A DNA stretch of 20,325 bases from Chloroflexota bacterium (lineage in GTDB: Bacteria > Chloroflexota > Dehalococcoidia > DSTF01 > JACRBR01). The stretch is taken from positions 1 to 20,325 of the forward strand of contig JANXYW010000400.1 of the NCBI GenBank assembly GCA_025355835.1. Direction: 5' to 3'. Positions 1 through 7,028 of this stretch are shown piece by piece. The first letter of the stretch is position 1; every line of letters starts with the position of its first letter. Below the pieces are notes generated by a model. That model had not been told where the DNA came from. It saw only the letters and a list, made by a program, of their open reading frames with translations, and searched no databases. Made by a program: the position numbers and the translations under genes.

Positions 1-363
1 GTGACGCCGGAGCCGGTGAAGGTGCAGGTGCAGAACGGCGCCGGCGTCGAAGGCCTCGCGGCGAAGGTCGTCAGCTACATCATCGGCAAGGGCTACCCGG
101 CGAACGATCTCAACCCCGCAAACGTGTTCGACGGCGCATCACACGCGAAGTCGGAGGTCATCGACCTCGACGGTACGCACGAAAAGAACGGCTACTTGCT
201 GGCAAGCTGGCTGAAGATCCCCGACAGCGGCTACCGCAAAGCGACGGCCGCAGAGCGCGCCACGATGTCCGCCGGCGGCGCATCGATCGTCGTCATCCTC
301 GGCAGCGACACGAACTTCGAGAAGCTCATCCAGTCGCCGACCACGAGTGTGCCCGGCGGCTAG
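1..363 (+). CDS. C-terminal LytR_C domain of a truncated (window-edge) envelope protein
   Basis: The reading frame is open from the first base, so the true start lies outside the window and the GTG at base 1 is probably an internal valine codon. The visible 120 residues match the LytR_C fold. It opens with VKVQVQNGAGVEGLA (the Asn-Gly turn typical of this domain), has a central aliphatic helix region, and ends with the strand IVVILGSDTNF. This domain usually follows an LCP (LytR-CpsA-Psr) phosphotransferase domain that attaches glycopolymers to the wall, but it also occurs alone behind a membrane helix. The part that would tell is missing. Its stop codon shares the tetranucleotide CTAG with the stop of the convergent sugar isomerase. 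Family call fairly sure; the identity of the whole protein is unknown. Confidence 0.75.
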   Translation: MTPEPVKVQVQNGAGVEGLAAKVVSYIIGKGYPANDLNPANVFDGASHAKSEVIDLDGTHEKNGYLLASWLKIPDSGYRKATAAERATMSAGGASIVVILGSDTNFEKLIQSPTTSVPGG

Positions 364-1430
364 CTCGCCGCCAACCGCGTCTTGATCCACTCCAGCGCGC
401 GCATCTCCGACGGATCGACGCCGTACAGCAACCCCAGGTAGTAGCTGACGAAGTCGCCCAGTTGGATCGCCCACAGCATCTGTGCCAGCACAGACGATCC
501 CGGAGTCTCAATCACCTCCGCCGCGACGTTCGCCGCGCGCAACTGCTCCAGCGTCAGGTCGACGCGCCGCGAGATGCGATCGTGCATCGAGGCATGGCGC
601 AGCAGTACGATGTGCATCGCTGCCGCGACGTTCGCGGGCGCGCCATAGCCCAGCGGCGCGTTGTGGTTCATCTCCGGTAGTTCGTCGGCCATCGCCCAAG
701 ACTTCGCGTTCTCGTTGACCTGCGTCCGCCAGCGATACGCCACCGGCGCGAGCGCCTGCGCCGCGACGAACACTGGTAGCGTGCCCGACAGCCGCCGCGC
801 GAGCTGCTTCGCGGGATTCGATGCCTCAGGTACGTCACGCCCGATCTGCGCGACGAGCGCGCGCATCTCCGCCAGCGCGGGCGCCACGTCCGCCTGAACG
901 TCCGGCATCAGCCCGAGCCGCCCGCAGATCGCCAGCAGCGACGCGAAGCTCCACCCCAGAGCTGCGCGCGGCTCACCGCCCCACGTGAACGTCAGCGCGG
1001 GCGCGCCACTTGCACGCGCCGCTTCGAGCAAGCGCCCGCCGGTCGTGATGGCGAGACGTTTGGCGCCCCCAGCCCGTGCGGCGCTGAACGTCGCGCCGAC
1101 TTCTTCGGTGTTGCCGCTGTTCGACGACGCGATCACCAGCGACCGCTCATCGACGAATGCCGGCAACTCGTAGCCGCGCACGACGTCAACCGGCGTTTTC
1201 GCGCCCAGATCGAGCGCCAGCGCCCGCAGCAGGCTGCCGCCGATACCAGACCCGCCCATTCCCAGCACGACGACGCGATCCGATTCGCGGAAGCTGTCGG
1301 GCAGCTCCAACGCGCGCGCCGCGTGCCATGCCTCATCGATCTGGGCCGGGAGCGCCGCGATGCGGCCGTAAAGGTCTGCTGGATCGAGGCGCGCATACGT
1401 GTCCAGGGCGTCGAGCGGGGAGTGGGTCAC
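360..1430 (-). CDS. Bifunctional phosphoglucose/phosphomannose isomerase (SIS-domain type)
   Basis: This 356-residue cytoplasmic enzyme interconverts glucose-6-phosphate or mannose-6-phosphate with fructose-6-phosphate. Two SIS (sugar isomerase) halves are visible. The first has the phosphate loop GMGGSGIGG (57-65) and the SSNSGNTEE signature (102-110); the second has RWRTQVNENAKSWA (233-246) and MNHNAPLG (254-261). By analogy with the archaeal PGI/PMI enzymes, E240, H256 and K350 in the C-terminal IKTRL helix are the likely catalytic residues, and all are present. Length is normal for the family. The frame stays open far upstream, but homology begins at VTHSPLD, so I place the start at GTG 1430. 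There is no Shine-Dalgarno, but TACAAC ends six bases before this GTG, which suggests a leaderless message. It is divergent from the CoA-transferase gene. It could feed mannose or glucose precursors to envelope polymers, fitting the neighbouring LytR_C gene (inference). Confidence 0.9.
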   Translation of the reverse strand: MTHSPLDALDTYARLDPADLYGRIAALPAQIDEAWHAARALELPDSFRESDRVVVLGMGGSGIGGSLLRALALDLGAKTPVDVVRGYELPAFVDERSLVIASSNSGNTEEVGATFSAARAGGAKRLAITTGGRLLEAARASGAPALTFTWGGEPRAALGWSFASLLAICGRLGLMPDVQADVAPALAEMRALVAQIGRDVPEASNPAKQLARRLSGTLPVFVAAQALAPVAYRWRTQVNENAKSWAMADELPEMNHNAPLGYGAPANVAAAMHIVLLRHASMHDRISRRVDLTLEQLRAANVAAEVIETPGSSVLAQMLWAIQLGDFVSYYLGLLYGVDPSEMRALEWIKTRLAAS

Positions 1431-1442
1431 GCCAACGTTGTA
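1431..1442 (-). promoter_or_regulatory. Candidate leaderless -10 element for the sugar isomerase gene
   Basis: On the minus strand TACAAC (4 of 6 to TATAAT) is followed by six bases and then the GTG start. No Shine-Dalgarno is present. The same geometry recurs at other unit-leading genes in this window. No convincing -35 was seen. Confidence 0.35.
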
Positions 1443-1511
1443 GGCGATGCGACATCGACGGTCAATCACGCTTCGTCTGGACACCCGGCGCTGGGCGCGC
1501 GAGAATCGACC

Positions 1512-2714
1512 ATGCAGCGACCGCTCGAAGGCATCCGCGTCCTCGATCTCACCATCTGGCAGCAGGGCACGTACGCCACGGCGATGCTCGCCGACCTCGG
1601 CGCCGATGTCGTGAAGATCGAGGAGCGTGCGTCCGGCGACCCCGGGCGATTCGCCTGGATGAACCCCGATCTCGGCCTCAGCAGCTACTTCGAAGCCCAC
1701 AATCGCGGCAAGCGCTCGATCGCGCTCGACCTCAAGCATCCGGATGGCATCGCCATCTTCATGCGCCTCGCCGCCGGCGCCGATGTCTTCGTCAACAACT
1801 TCCGTATCGCCGCGATCGAGCGCCTCGGCCTCGGCTACGACGCCGTCGCCGTGGCGAACCCGTCCATCGTCTACGTCCAGGCGTCCGGCTACGGCCCGGC
1901 GGGCCCGGACGCAGATCTCGGCGCATTCGACTTCCTCGCGCAGGCCCGAGGCGGATTCGCCGCAACAAATGGCGAGCCAGACGACCCGCCGCTGCCGACA
2001 CAAGTGCCGATCGCCGATCAGGTCGGCGCGCTGCATGTGGCGATCGCGGCGCTCACGGGCCTCGTCAGCCGCAACGCGACGGGACGCGGCCTCAAGCTCG
2101 ATACGTCGCTGCTCGGCAGCCAGATATCGCTGCAGGCGTTCGACATCGCCACACATCTCTTCACGAACAAGCTCCGCCCGCGTGCATTCCGCGGCGGCTC
2201 ACGGCCGTTCTGGCGCGAGTATCGCGCGGGCGACGGCAAATGGTTCGTCATCGGCATGCTGCTCGACCGCGCATGGGACGAGATCTGCACCGTCATCGGC
2301 CGGCGCGACATCATCGACGACGAGCGCTTCGACACGTACGTCGGCCGCGTCGGCACCAATGCGGAAGCACTGATCGCCATCCTCGACGAGGCGTTCCTGA
2401 CGGCGCCCGCGCGCGAGTGGGTCGATCGCCTCAACGCCATCGGTCTCTTCGCCGCGCTGATTCAGGACTACTCCGAAGTGGCAGCAGACCCGCAGGTGCT
2501 CGCGAACGGTTACGTGCACGAGGTCGAGCGTCCCGGTCACGAACCCGTGCGCCTGCCCGGAATCGGCATCGCCATCGGCGGCGAACCCGTCAGGATCACG
2601 CATCTTGCACCGCACCACGGCGAGCACACCGAAGAGGTGCTGCTGCAGGCCGGCTACACGTGGGATGAAATTGCAAAGCTCGGCGATGCCGGGATCATCG
2701 GGCCGGCGCGCTAG
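1512..2714 (+). CDS. CaiB/BaiF family (type III) CoA-transferase
   Basis: A 400-residue family III CoA-transferase, which moves CoA between carboxylic acids through an aspartyl-CoA thioester. It begins MQRPLEGIRVLDLT, the standard N-terminus of the family, so the start is ATG 1512 even though the frame is open further upstream. ADLGADVVKIE (27-37) and NRGKRSIALDL (64-74) are typical. The catalytic aspartate is D169 in PIADQVGALH, the same number as in formyl-CoA transferase. SGYGP (125-129) and TGGG-like glycine loops of the second domain follow the usual order. There is no Shine-Dalgarno; GAGAAT sits five bases before the ATG. It is followed after 23 bases by a luciferase-like oxidoreductase on the same strand, so the two probably form an operon acting on a CoA-linked acid. 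The substrate cannot be read from sequence. Confidence 0.92.
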   Translation: MQRPLEGIRVLDLTIWQQGTYATAMLADLGADVVKIEERASGDPGRFAWMNPDLGLSSYFEAHNRGKRSIALDLKHPDGIAIFMRLAAGADVFVNNFRIAAIERLGLGYDAVAVANPSIVYVQASGYGPAGPDADLGAFDFLAQARGGFAATNGEPDDPPLPTQVPIADQVGALHVAIAALTGLVSRNATGRGLKLDTSLLGSQISLQAFDIATHLFTNKLRPRAFRGGSRPFWREYRAGDGKWFVIGMLLDRAWDEICTVIGRRDIIDDERFDTYVGRVGTNAEALIAILDEAFLTAPAREWVDRLNAIGLFAALIQDYSEVAADPQVLANGYVHEVERPGHEPVRLPGIGIAIGGEPVRITHLAPHHGEHTEEVLLQAGYTWDEIAKLGDAGIIGPAR

Positions 2715-2737
2715 TCGCGGCAGGAAGGAGTCGCCGA

Positions 2738-3658
2738 ATGTCGCTCAAGATGCCGAAGATATTCGTCCCCGCCGGCGGCTCAGACGATCGAGTCATCGAA
2801 TGGGCGCGCGAAGCGGAAGCGTCCGGCGTCGATGGCGTCTTCGTCGGCGACCACGTGACGTTTTACGGCTCCGGCAGCGACGCGCTGATCAAGCTCGCAC
2901 CCATCGCCGCTGCCACGACGAGGCTCGAACTGCAGACATGCGTCTATCTGCTCGCGCTGCGTCACCCGACGCCGGTCGCGCTGCAAGCCGCGCAGCTCGA
3001 CCAGCTTTCGCGTGGCCGCCTGATCATGGGCATCGGCATCGGCGGCGAAGACAAGAACGAGTGGTGGGCGTGCGGGGTCGATCCCAAGACGCGCGCGCGC
3101 CGCACCGACGAGTCGATGCAGATCCTGCGCAGCCTGTGGACGCAGGAAGAGACCACGTTCGCCGGCAAATACTTTCAGCTGGACAAAGTCCGCATGCGCC
3201 CGAAGCCCTTTCGCGCGACCGGTGTAACGATGCAGGCTGGCGGCCGATCGGACGCCGCGTTTCGCCGCGCCGGCCGTTACGCCGACGGCTGGACGGGCAT
3301 CTGGGTGTCCGTGCGGCGGTTCAACGAAGCCGGCGAGAAGATCGCCGAGTTCGCGGCCGAGGCCGGACGCGGCGATGTCGTCTTCCCGCGGGGCATGCAG
3401 TTTTGGATGGGCGTTGACGCCGATCGTGAGGCTGCCAAGAAGAAGGTCGTCGGCAGCATGGAGGCGTTCTATCGCGTCCCATTCGCGAGCTTCGAGAAGT
3501 ACACGCCGTACGGCACGCCAGCAGAGATCGCCGAGTTCCTCGCGCCTTACATCGAAGCCGGCTGCGAACACCTGAACTTCGTCGTAGCCGACAGCCCCGA
3601 AGCAGTCCTCGAGAAGTCCCTCGCCGTCCGCGACGCGCTACTCAAGATCTGCGCCTAG
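2738..3658 (+). CDS. LLM-class (luciferase-like) F420- or flavin-dependent oxidoreductase
   Basis: A 306-residue TIM-barrel protein of the luciferase-like monooxygenase superfamily. The N-terminal strand PKIFVPAGGSDDRVIEWAREAEASG and the WACGVDP...RTDESMQILRSLW block (about residues 109-138) followed by GKYFQL and RPKP (about 145-160) are hallmarks of the F420-dependent subgroup found in Actinobacteria and Chloroflexi. Reduced F420 or FMN would be the cofactor; the choice is inferred from the subgroup. The start ATG has a strong Shine-Dalgarno (AGGAAGGAG at about 2721-2729). It lies 23 bases behind the CoA-transferase and is probably co-transcribed with it. Together they suggest oxidation or reduction of a CoA-activated or to-be-activated carboxylate. 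The substrate is unknown. Confidence 0.88.
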   Translation: MSLKMPKIFVPAGGSDDRVIEWAREAEASGVDGVFVGDHVTFYGSGSDALIKLAPIAAATTRLELQTCVYLLALRHPTPVALQAAQLDQLSRGRLIMGIGIGGEDKNEWWACGVDPKTRARRTDESMQILRSLWTQEETTFAGKYFQLDKVRMRPKPFRATGVTMQAGGRSDAAFRRAGRYADGWTGIWVSVRRFNEAGEKIAEFAAEAGRGDVVFPRGMQFWMGVDADREAAKKKVVGSMEAFYRVPFASFEKYTPYGTPAEIAEFLAPYIEAGCEHLNFVVADSPEAVLEKSLAVRDALLKICA

Positions 3659-3796
3659 TCGCCAGATCGTACCGAGCCATCGCGAATGTACGATCACTAG
3701 CGAACGCCGCACGTAGTCGCACATTGGATGGGCCTGTTGCCGAACTCGCCAGTTCAAGCGCGTCGCCGAAGCTGGAGCTCCCGGTACTACAGGCCG

Positions 3797-4141
3797 CTAG
3801 CCCCAGAAGGCGCCGACGGGATCTGCGTCGACTTCGCGGATGAGCGCGGCGATGTCAGCGGCCGGGCGCGTATCCTCATAGAGAAGCCACCGGCCGTGTC
3901 GATCGCTCCAATACAGCGTCCAGCGATCGGTAGCCGTGTCGTAGCGGAACTGCGCGACCTTGCCATGGGTCCATTGTCCCGGCATGCGCCAGACGGGTCG
4001 ATCCTCGAAGAGCGTGACGTTGTTTCCACGTACTTCGACCGACATCCGGATCTCGTTGCGGACGCGCGGTGAGAGTCGTCGCTCGATGAGCTGGTGCAGC
4101 AGTCGCTCGGCGCGGCGTAGGGTGAGCTCCGGAATCGCCAT
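3797..4141 (-). CDS. DUF3024 family protein
   Basis: This 114-residue soluble protein matches the DUF3024 family, whose role is unknown. It begins MAIPELTLRRAERLL, has VRGNNVTLFEDRPVW (37-51), AQFRYD and WTLYWSDRHGRW (74-85), and ends DADPVGAFWG, which is the family's usual C-terminus, so it is complete. The sequence upstream of ATG 4141 shows no Shine-Dalgarno. Instead TATCCT ends six bases before the start, compatible with a leaderless transcript. It sits alone, tail to tail with the CoA-transferase/oxidoreductase pair. The fold is predicted alpha/beta with many aromatic residues. No enzymatic motif is visible. Confidence 0.8.
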   Translation of the reverse strand: MAIPELTLRRAERLLHQLIERRLSPRVRNEIRMSVEVRGNNVTLFEDRPVWRMPGQWTHGKVAQFRYDTATDRWTLYWSDRHGRWLLYEDTRPAADIAALIREVDADPVGAFWG

Positions 4142-4153
4142 GACGGGAGGATA
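4142..4153 (-). promoter_or_regulatory. Candidate leaderless -10 element for the DUF3024 gene
   Basis: Minus-strand TATCCT (4 of 6 to TATAAT; fits TANNNT) is followed by six bases and the ATG. No Shine-Dalgarno is present. Confidence 0.35.
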
Positions 4154-4193
4154 GCCGAGCAACGACGTTGGACGGCAAGCGGCGGACGAGCAA

Positions 4194-4217
4194 GAGGGCG
4201 GCCGTGTGGCCGCCCTC
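4194..4217 (-). terminator. GC-rich hairpin terminator downstream of the secreted repeat protein
   Basis: A perfect 10-bp stem (GAGGGCGGCC with GGCCGCCCTC) closes a 4-base loop. On the minus strand it lies about 38 bases past the stop of the secreted repeat protein and is followed by a weak T-bearing tail (TTGCTCGT). The position fits a terminator for that gene and insulates the DUF3024 gene beyond it. The short T tract makes the mechanism uncertain. Confidence 0.6.
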
Positions 4218-4254
4218 CTCGTTGGTGATGAAGCTTGCGCAACTGGCGCGCTGT

Positions 4255-5034
4255 TTACTGGGTTGGGCGCGGGTCTACCGACGACTCGCCCTCGACCGGA
4301 ACGAATGGGGAGAGCTGAAACGACGCGGGGCGTGTCAGCCCCGCCCCCGGTTTCCCGGGGTCGCGGAACAACACCAGGACCCCGCGCGCGCTTCCTGCCG
4401 CGTCCTGCTGGATCAGCAGGGCCGTGCCGAGAGGGCACTGGATGGGTCCGGCATCGAGCAGCACGAACGTCCCGCGGCCGAGCGATATCGGGCCGGGCTC
4501 GCTGCTGCGGATCGTGCCGCTCGGACAGTTGACCGGGCCGGGGTCTCGCATCACCGCGAGGATGGCGGTCTGGATGCCGCCCATGGCGGCCGTGCCGTCC
4601 GGGCAGGCGTCGGTGGTTGGCGGGCCTGAACCGCCGGTGCCCGGCAGCGTGCCCGGCAGCGGCGTGCCGCCCAGCGCGGTGAGGATGCTATTGAGCGCGG
4701 CCGTGCCGGCGGCGCAGTCCGCCGCGTTCAGCGGCAGGCCGAAGGCCATGCCGGGCGTTTGGACCGGGCCGGGGTCTCTCATCACCGCGATGCCCTGGGC
4801 GCAGCCGCCGCCGGCGGCGCTGGGCGGGACGAATAGGGCAATGCCGGGGAGGCCCACCGGCCCCGGGTCCTTGGTCACTTCCACGCCGACCGGGCAGCCC
4901 GCGACCGCCGGTTGCAGCAGGGCAGGGAGCGATGTCGGGCCGGGTTCAGCGGCTAGGGCGTGCTGCGCGCCGCTGTGCAAGGTGAAGGTGGCGAGGGCGA
5001 GCGCCGCCAGTCCGAGTGTCAGTATCCGTCGCAT
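4255..5034 (-). CDS. Secreted Cys-x2-Gly / DPGPV repeat protein of unknown family
   Basis: I do not recognise this 259-residue protein. It has a clear Sec signal peptide (MRR, hydrophobic core about 5-18, likely cleavage after ALAA near residue 29) and no other membrane segment, so it should be exported. The mature part is built from irregular units of about 26-37 residues, each opening with a single cysteine: C47, C78, C107, C144, C170 and C200, mostly in a C-x2-G context. Units tend to end in an acidic-Pro-Gly-Pro turn: EPGPT (30-34), DPGPV (56-60, 87-91, 164-168), EPGPI (179-183), DAGPI (194-198) and the degenerate DPGKP (225-229). Six cysteines could form three disulfides outside the cell. 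The start is set by GGAGG at 5041-5045, six bases from ATG 5034. A hairpin terminator follows, so the gene is probably a single-gene unit. Function unknown; a structural or adhesive surface protein is only a guess. Confidence 0.75.
   Translation of the reverse strand: MRRILTLGLAALALATFTLHSGAQHALAAEPGPTSLPALLQPAVAGCPVGVEVTKDPGPVGLPGIALFVPPSAAGGGCAQGIAVMRDPGPVQTPGMAFGLPLNAADCAAGTAALNSILTALGGTPLPGTLPGTGGSGPPTTDACPDGTAAMGGIQTAILAVMRDPGPVNCPSGTIRSSEPGPISLGRGTFVLLDAGPIQCPLGTALLIQQDAAGSARGVLVLFRDPGKPGAGLTRPASFQLSPFVPVEGESSVDPRPTQ
4531..4790. repeat. 29-bp near-identical internal duplication in the repeat-protein gene
   Basis: Positions 4531-4559 and 4762-4790 are the same 29 bases with one mismatch. 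Both encode the AVMRDPGPV block of the secreted repeat protein. Such DNA-level identity points to recent copying or gene conversion between repeat units. Confidence 0.8.
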
Positions 5035-5358
5035 GTGGTGCCTCCGTCGTGGTCGCCGGGGATCGCGGGCCCGCGCACGCTGGTGGCGCGTTCCCGATGT
5101 ACAACTCTAACACGCCGCACGCGACCTGTGTCGTTGGAAACGCCCATGCACGTGCCATCCGCCAAGTTCAGCGTCCCGTAATCAGCATCGGCCGCCGGAC
5201 GACGAAGTGGTGCACGCGCGTCGGCGATGCCGGCCGAAGGTCATCGGCCAGATCGCTATGGGACTGCGATGTCGGCCGATAGTCGCTGTCCGGGACGCTT
5301 ATGGGCCGAAGGCTGACCATCGTCATGTTTTCCGCCGTGCCTGGACACGGCTAGCGTC

Positions 5359-5390
5359 GCGCGTCGTATAAGCGCGATTGTACGACGCGC
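5359..5390. repeat. Inverted repeat upstream of the transposase
   Basis: GCGCGTCGTA (5359-5368) and TACGACGCGC (5381-5390) are perfect 10-bp arms around a 12-base spacer. Placed inside the IS ahead of the transposase start, it could form a hairpin in read-through RNA and limit expression from outside promoters, or be a protein site. Confidence 0.6.
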
Positions 5391-5404
5391 ATGAGAACTC
5401 TCAT
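5391..5404. repeat. Short palindrome directly after the upstream hairpin
   Basis: ATGAGA-AC-TCTCAT is a perfect 6-bp-arm palindrome abutting the preceding inverted repeat and just before the TATACT hexamer at 5410-5415. It could be an operator overlapping the transposase promoter; no regulator is evident. Confidence 0.4.
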
Positions 5405-5454
5405 CATGCTATACTGTCGCCGGGCTCGCTCCCCCACGGAAGGAGGAACGGACC

Positions 5455-6891
5455 ATGATGGGACGCCATCAGCACGAGACGAAACTCTACTACCAGCTCT
5501 CCGTCGACCAGCTCGTCCCGCCTCAGCATCTGCTTCGCCAGATCGCGGACCACATCGACTTTTCCTTCGTCTATCAACTGGCCCGCCCGTATTACAGTGA
5601 CACCGGCCAACCTTCCATCGATCCCGTCGTCCTCTTCAAAATGCTCCTTGTCGGCTATCTGTACGGCATCACGTCCGAGCGTCGGCTCATGGACGAGATG
5701 CGCGTGAACCTCGCCTACCGCTGGCTGCTCGGCTACGACCTCGACGAGACGATCCCCGATCACAGCGTCCTCTCGAAGGCTCGCGTGCGCTTCCCGCTAG
5801 CCGTCTTCGAGGCATTCTTCGATCAGACCGTGGAGCTTTGTAAGGCAGCCGGCCTGGTGCGGGGCGAGGCCGTCTTCATGGACTCGACCCTGATCCAGGC
5901 GAACGCGTCGCTCGACTCGCTCCAGCCGCGAGAAGCGCATGAACCGCCGATCCCGGCGCGCGAGTACATCGAGCGGGTCTTCGCTGAGAATCAGACGCCG
6001 GACGATCCAGCCCGCACCGATGACAAACCGCCGCCAGAGGAAGCAGCAGCCGGCACGCCGACCGCCGCGAATAAACGGAAGGTCAGCCGCACGGATCCGG
6101 AGTCCAGCCTGATGAGCCACACGACCTTCGGCGTCCACTTCGCCTACAAGGCGCACGTCGCCGTCGATGATCACCCGGCGCGCGTGATCACGGCTGCGGT
6201 CGCCACGCCCGGCGCGATCGCGGACGAATACATGCTGGAGGAGGTCCTGCGCCAGCACATCCGGCAGACCGGTAAGCCTCCAATCGACGTCGTTGCCGAC
6301 CGCCGCTATGGCACGATGGAGAACTACCGCTGGCTCACCGAGCGAGGCTTTCGCGCGACGATCCCGGACCGCGCAGCGAACAAACGCGGCCCCGGCGGCA
6401 TGTGGAGCATCCGCGACTTCACCTACAACGCCGAACACAACACGTACACCTGCGCGGCTGGCGAAACGCTCGCACCCGCCTCCGTCAGGCGGAGCGAGCG
6501 CATGACGGAGTACAAGGCGCCGCCGGGTGTCTGTGAGCCATGTGTCTTCCGTGCGCAGTGCTCACCAACAGGCAAGGCGCGTGGGCTCCGCCGCTCGTTC
6601 GACCGAGGACTGCTCGAAGACACGAAACGCTGGCTCGAAAGCGACGATGGCCGGGCCCGCTACGCGCAACGCAAGGTCTATATCGAAACGCAGTTCGGGA
6701 TCGCGAAGGAACTGCATGGGCTGCGGCGTGCGCAGTGGCGCGGCAGATGGAGAGTCCAGATCCAGGTGTGGCTCACAGCGGCGGCGATGAACATGAAGAA
6801 GCTAGTGAAGAGCAAAGAGATCGGCAGCAGCGGCGGGCCAATCGAGCCAACGCCTGACCCCGGTCATTTTCAACCAGCACCAGCGATCTGA
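5455..6891 (+). CDS. IS1182-family transposase
   Basis: A 478-residue DDE transposase. The N-terminal domain (about 10-115) is the InsH/DUF772 DNA-binding type (QLSVDQLVPPQHLLRQI, RRLMDEMRVNLAYRWLLG, PDHSVLSKARVRF). The catalytic core shows D143 in VFMDSTLIQANAS, D282 in VVADRRYG and E411 in YIETQFGIAKELHG. A low-complexity acidic/proline insert (about 178-215) separates the first two. A cysteine set (C333, C360, C363, C369) typical of this family sits before the last motif. No frameshift or stop interrupts it, so it looks intact. Shine-Dalgarno AGGAGG (5441-5446) lies eight bases from ATG 5455; a second ATG follows directly. The C-terminal tail beyond about 452 is low in complexity and may be variable. 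It separates two unrelated host units, consistent with an insertion. Confidence 0.93.
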   Translation: MMGRHQHETKLYYQLSVDQLVPPQHLLRQIADHIDFSFVYQLARPYYSDTGQPSIDPVVLFKMLLVGYLYGITSERRLMDEMRVNLAYRWLLGYDLDETIPDHSVLSKARVRFPLAVFEAFFDQTVELCKAAGLVRGEAVFMDSTLIQANASLDSLQPREAHEPPIPAREYIERVFAENQTPDDPARTDDKPPPEEAAAGTPTAANKRKVSRTDPESSLMSHTTFGVHFAYKAHVAVDDHPARVITAAVATPGAIADEYMLEEVLRQHIRQTGKPPIDVVADRRYGTMENYRWLTERGFRATIPDRAANKRGPGGMWSIRDFTYNAEHNTYTCAAGETLAPASVRRSERMTEYKAPPGVCEPCVFRAQCSPTGKARGLRRSFDRGLLEDTKRWLESDDGRARYAQRKVYIETQFGIAKELHGLRRAQWRGRWRVQIQVWLTAAAMNMKKLVKSKEIGSSGGPIEPTPDPGHFQPAPAI

Positions 6892-6981
6892 ATTCGATCG
6901 ACCTTCGCTTCGACCGCGTCGGCGCATGGCGCCTTCGGCAACAGTCCCGGATATAGAGCGCGGGCACCCCGCCCGTCGTCG

Positions 6982-7017
6982 CCCTCTCCGCGCGGCGGAG
7001 AGGGTCGGGGTGAGGTT
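6982..7017. repeat. REP-like palindrome between transposase and EthD genes
   Basis: CCCTCTCCGC and GCGGAGAGGG form a perfect 10-bp stem with a 3-base loop, followed by TCGGGGTGAGGTT. This resembles the widely dispersed extragenic repeat with a GGAGAGGG...GGGGTGAGG core seen in many GC-rich bacteria. It lies between convergent genes and may also serve as a bidirectional terminator. Confidence 0.6.
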
Positions 7018-7028
7018 CCCACCGGCAG

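Larger units (their letters stand above)
5035..5454. other. 420-bp intergenic region holding the probable left end of the IS
   Basis: No convincing gene was found. The first bases carry the Shine-Dalgarno of the leftward secreted protein. Between 5180 and 5315 several imperfect copies of a CGGCCGA-type motif occur, including GGCCGAAGG twice, with a candidate IS left end at 5289-5313. Two inverted repeats (5359-5390 and 5391-5404) and a TATACT hexamer (5410-5415) lie just before the transposase. Confidence 0.6.
5289..6951 (+). mobile_element. Probable IS1182-family insertion sequence (tentative ends)
   Basis: The transposase is flanked by two inverted, partly matching blocks. The left (5289-5313) and the reverse complement of the right (6931-6951) share the outer octamer TCCGGGAC and the inner GCCGAAGGC, but with 8 versus 4 bases between them. 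The resulting length, about 1.66 kb, with about 165 bp before and 60 bp after the transposase, suits the family. No target-site duplication could be recognised and the unequal spacing is unusual for terminal repeats, so the ends are provisional. Confidence 0.4.

Noticed and set aside
360..2156. A 598-residue protein as an extended isomerase
   Set aside because: The extra N-terminal part runs antisense through the CoA-transferase gene and has no family likeness; homology begins at GTG 1430.
1157..2668. A 503-residue arginine-rich plus-strand frame
   Set aside because: It is a shadow of the CoA-transferase gene in another frame, with the skewed Arg/Pro/Ala make-up of GC-rich shadows.
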